Assembly: GCA_002427745.1 (NCBI GenBank)
Contig: DIYF01000171.1
Span: forward strand, 28,399-92,398
Length of the DNA: 64,000 nucleotides
From: Roseivirga sp. UBA6061
GTDB taxonomy: Bacteria > Bacteroidota > Bacteroidia > Cytophagales > Cyclobacteriaceae
Reading direction: 5' to 3'
The translations under genes and the position numbers were made by a program. Below the pieces are notes generated by a model, which saw only the letters and a program-made list of their open reading frames with translations, searched no databases and was not told the DNA's origin. Numbering within the stretch: position 1 is the first letter of the stretch; each line of letters begins with the position of its first letter. Shown piece by piece: positions 61,376 to 64,000 of this stretch.

Positions 61376-64000
61376 TCTTCTTCACCTTCTTTGACAGGAA
61401 CACCGGAAGGCAAACAAATACGGCCACAACTGAAAAGACCAGGCCTCCAATGGTACCGATGGCCAGTGCGAACCAGAAAATCTCACTTTCCCCCTCGATC
61501 AGAAAAGGAATGAGCCCGAAACAGGTAGACAGAATGGTGAGTAAAATAGGTTGAGCTTTGCCCAGAACTGACTTCACCACCGCCCGGTTATAGTGTTTCA
61601 GTCCGCTGTTGTTAAGGTCATTTACGATGAAAATCGAGGCATTAACCACCAGTCCTCCTAACATCACGAAGGCCGCATAGCCTCCCTGATCAAAAGAAAA
61701 ATCAAAGACAGAGAAAATCAGGAACAGGCCAATAAAGGAGATAGGAATGGTAACGATGATGTGAAAAGGCTGCTTGAGGTTTTCGAAAAGGATGGCACAT
61801 ATAAAGAAGATGCCTATGATCAGATAAACCAGCAGGCCGTATTCTCTTTCAGCCCGGTCAAAACCAAAATTCGTTCTGGCAGCATCTACCTGATACCCCA
61901 CCGGCATTTCATTCTTCATGGCCTCCATCTGCTTATCCCGGTGTCTTCCGCCAAATTTGGCCGACCCCAGATAATCAAAAGCCACAACACGCAGGTATTG
62001 ACGGTCCTCCTTATGTATTTCATTAGCAGCCTCCTCAAAGGTGAGAGAGGCATAATCACTTATTTTGATAAACCGGCCCGTATCCAGGGGAAGTGCCTCA
62101 TCCATTAAGTCATACTTGGAAAACAGGTCGGCATTGCTGGCCCGGATATACACCGGGAGTCTTTCATCGCGGTAGTTTGCCTGCAGAGAGGCTCGTGAAG
62201 GCCTGGTAAAATCTCCCAGCATACTCATGACTTCTCCTCTGCTCACACCACTGCTGGCCAGCCGTTCGATATCAAAATCCAACACATACTCACTGGTTTT
62301 CGCCCTGCCCCAGCTGATCTGAGCGTTGGTCTTGACCTCCTGAACCCTGCGGTTGGTTTTTAGTTTTTCAGCAAGAACAAGCGCCTGTTCATTAAGCTCA
62401 TCATAGTTGTACCCCCTCATCCTTATCCGGAAGCTGGGGGTATCTCCACGCTCCCCGCCTACACTAAAGCCTCTGCCCACTCCGTAAATGCTCCAGGCCA
62501 CTCCTGTGAGGTCAATGGAACGGGCCTGCAGTCTGGCCTTTAACTGGTAAGGCAGAGCAGAATCTTCATATTCCGGCTTGAACGTAATCTCGATACGACC
62601 GCTCTGCTTGGCAACATTGGCTACGAATTTGTCAATTCCCTCTACTCCTTTCAGGTAGTCTTCTACGCTGGCCACCACAAAGTTGGCATCTTCCAGTGTG
62701 GTACCGAATGGCAACCTTGCATTTACAAAGAGCTTGGTCTGTTCGGGGCTCCTGTAGCTATAGCCCTCATAAACTTCCGTCACGAACTTTCTGAGTGCCC
62801 CGCCAAATACCTTATCAGTAACCGGCCTGATCTCATCCTGATAGGTATCGCTGCCAATGGTATCATTGTACCAGTCCTGCCCTTCCCACTGCAGGGGCAG
62901 TTTAAATACAGGAAGACCAAAAGCCAGGATAACGATGACAATAAAGGTCTTACGAAAACGGACAATGAAGTTGATAGAAGCGAAATATGCCCGAAAGAGC
63001 TTTACTCTTCTTCTCAGCCCCCTTATGGAAAGTGTATTTCGCTTAAGCTTCTCCTTAAAGAGCAGGCTGTACAATGCCGGGGTAAAAAAGAGGGCAATCA
63101 GCAAAGAAACACCCAGGTTAATCGCTACCACCACAGAGAAATCCGTCAGGTCTCTCCGATCTTCTTCCGGAAGCAAAAGCACCATCAGCAACGACATGAT
63201 GGTTGTGAGAGAGGCCGCAAGTAAGGCCACAAAAACCCTGGCATTCTTTTTCCGGTGCAGGTGATCGAGCATGACAATGGCATTGTCTACAATCAGCCCG
63301 AATGAGATGGTGACTCCGGCTATGGAGAATATATGAAGCTCCACCCTCAGTGCATACACAATGATACTGGTAATGCACAGGTTGACCACAATACCGACAA
63401 ACAGGGTAATCAGATATCTGACATTGCGATTGATTGCCAGGATAAATACGATAAGTATGAGCACAGAGAGCAGCGTTCTCTGGTAGATCTTACCCATCTC
63501 CTTATTCAGGAATTCCGTATCGTCTCTTTCAAGCCGTAGCTCTACTCCCTGTGGCAATAGCCGGGAGAGGGACTGAATGCGGCTCTTCGTTTCCTCTGCC
63601 AATACAATTTTGTTGACCCCTTCACGCGCATAGATGTTTACATATACGGCATTTTTGGCATTGATTCTCCTGTAGCTCGTTGGTCGTTGCTCCTCCACAT
63701 AAATACGGGCCAGATCTTTTAAAAGAATAGCCTTGCCCTCTATCAGGGCCACTTCTGTACTGCCCAGTGCATCGAGGTCCGGTATCTGGGCCGAGGTCTG
63801 TAGAAAAAACTGCTGATTGGAAGAAGTGCGTGCCATACCCGCATAGATGGCATTGTTAAATGAGGTCAGGGCAGATCGTATCTGGCCGCGTGAAAGGTTG
63901 TAACGCACCAGTGTGGCTACATCAAAATCTACGGTAATCTGTAAAGGATTCGCCCCTCTTACTTCTATGCGCTTGATATCACCTATCTGCGATAGGCTTT
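61350..64000 (-). CDS. RND efflux permease, 5' end beyond the window
   Basis: This inner-membrane transporter of the AcrB/CusA group pumps substrates out with proton energy. The frame is open to the window edge and continues in frame upstream (QIGDIKRIEV, then ITVDFDVATLVRYNLS), so the gene is cut off at 64000. Visible are the periplasmic segments, the first helix bundle after LLSVLILIVFILAINRNV, GLIVDNAIVMLDHL near the helix-four aspartates, and the second bundle ending VFVCLPVFLSKKVKKIKAAASG. About 880 residues are in the window, so roughly 150-200 are missing. The convergent glycosyltransferase gene overlaps its 3' end. Confidence 0.93.
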   Translation of the reverse strand, partial: SLSQIGDIKRIEVRGANPLQITVDFDVATLVRYNLSRGQIRSALTSFNNAIYAGMARTSSNQQFFLQTSAQIPDLDALGSTEVALIEGKAILLKDLARIYVEEQRPTSYRRINAKNAVYVNIYAREGVNKIVLAEETKSRIQSLSRLLPQGVELRLERDDTEFLNKEMGKIYQRTLLSVLILIVFILAINRNVRYLITLFVGIVVNLCITSIIVYALRVELHIFSIAGVTISFGLIVDNAIVMLDHLHRKKNARVFVALLAASLTTIMSLLMVLLLPEEDRRDLTDFSVVVAINLGVSLLIALFFTPALYSLLFKEKLKRNTLSIRGLRRRVKLFRAYFASINFIVRFRKTFIVIVILAFGLPVFKLPLQWEGQDWYNDTIGSDTYQDEIRPVTDKVFGGALRKFVTEVYEGYSYRSPEQTKLFVNARLPFGTTLEDANFVVASVEDYLKGVEGIDKFVANVAKQSGRIEITFKPEYEDSALPYQLKARLQARSIDLTGVAWSIYGVGRGFSVGGERGDTPSFRIRMRGYNYDELNEQALVLAEKLKTNRRVQEVKTNAQISWGRAKTSEYVLDFDIERLASSGVSRGEVMSMLGDFTRPSRASLQANYRDERLPVYIRASNADLFSKYDLMDEALPLDTGRFIKISDYASLTFEEAANEIHKEDRQYLRVVAFDYLGSAKFGGRHRDKQMEAMKNEMPVGYQVDAARTNFGFDRAEREYGLLVYLIIGIFFICAILFENLKQPFHIIVTIPISFIGLFLIFSVFDFSFDQGGYAAFVMLGGLVVNASIFIVNDLNNSGLKHYNRAVVKSVLGKAQPILLTILSTCFGLIPFLIEGESEIFWFALAIGTIGGLVFSVVAVFVCLPVFLSKKVKKIKAAASGQ

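Overview
The window looks like a chromosome segment of a free-living, probably marine, Bacteroidota bacterium, most likely of the Cytophagales/Fulvivirga-type lineage. The reasons are a type IX secretion (Por) C-terminal sorting domain on a 2644-residue protein, a TonB receptor paired with a DUF4249 lipoprotein, the gene order nusB-ytxH-DUF1573-yajC-ybbR-coaE, Bacteroidota promoters of the TTTG/TAnnTTTG type, many short lipoproteins and outer-membrane barrels, and base composition near the middle of the range. This assignment is by family recognition; no search was run.

Layout. 1-11.5 kb: housekeeping and secreted enzymes (gcvP, M28 peptidase, HExxH peptidase, AraC-type membrane regulator, DUF1835 protein, DUF4097 protein, DEAD-box helicase, dihydroorotase). 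11.5-12.0 kb: tRNA-His, followed by a second partial copy of its 3' end and terminator, with two hairpins inserted in the T-loop position. 12.0-18.9 kb: a one-strand redox/thiol block. It holds a TlpA-like lipoprotein, a flavoprotein with a Cys-Cys tail, an unlisted 53-residue peptide with three Cys-Cys pairs, a SigZ-type sigma factor with a cysteine-rich tail, a PatB/MalY-like C-S lyase, an ArsO-like flavin monooxygenase, a small secreted cysteine protein and a DUF4405-like membrane protein carrying a possible flavinylation motif. 19.1-28.9 kb: an accessory region of paralogous small-lipoprotein plus TPR-membrane-protein cassettes (two intact, one decayed), paired 7-TM proteins, and two membrane-anchored proteins with helix-turn-helix-like cytoplasmic domains.

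28.9-41.9 kb: conserved core genes (coaE, CdaR/YbbR, yajC, DUF1573, YtxH, nusB, amino-acid dehydrogenase, two ABC half-exporters, truA, thiolase), a four-helix-bundle gene flanked by GA-rich inverted repeats, and a DUF4293 gene. 41.9-47.4 kb: a minus-strand, tightly overlapping operon of ECF sigma factor, small membrane protein (possible anti-sigma), DUF4097-like protein, and alternating outer-membrane-barrel and FKBP-like lipoprotein genes. 47.5-50.7 kb: TonB receptor/DUF4249 pair. 50.8-64 kb: miaE, the giant type IX-secreted LRR/Ig/cadherin-like protein, a small lipoprotein, a GT2 glycosyltransferase and a 5'-truncated RND efflux permease.

The strongest candidate for an undescribed system is the 12.7-17.2 kb block. 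Vicinal cysteine pairs recur in three successive gene products (flavoprotein tail, 53-residue peptide, sigma-factor tail) next to a C-S lyase and an ArsO-like oxygenase, suggesting a sigma-factor-controlled metalloid or reactive-sulfur response. The seven-gene sigma/FKBP/barrel operon and the duplicated lipoprotein-TPR cassettes come next. No transposase, prophage or CRISPR array was seen.
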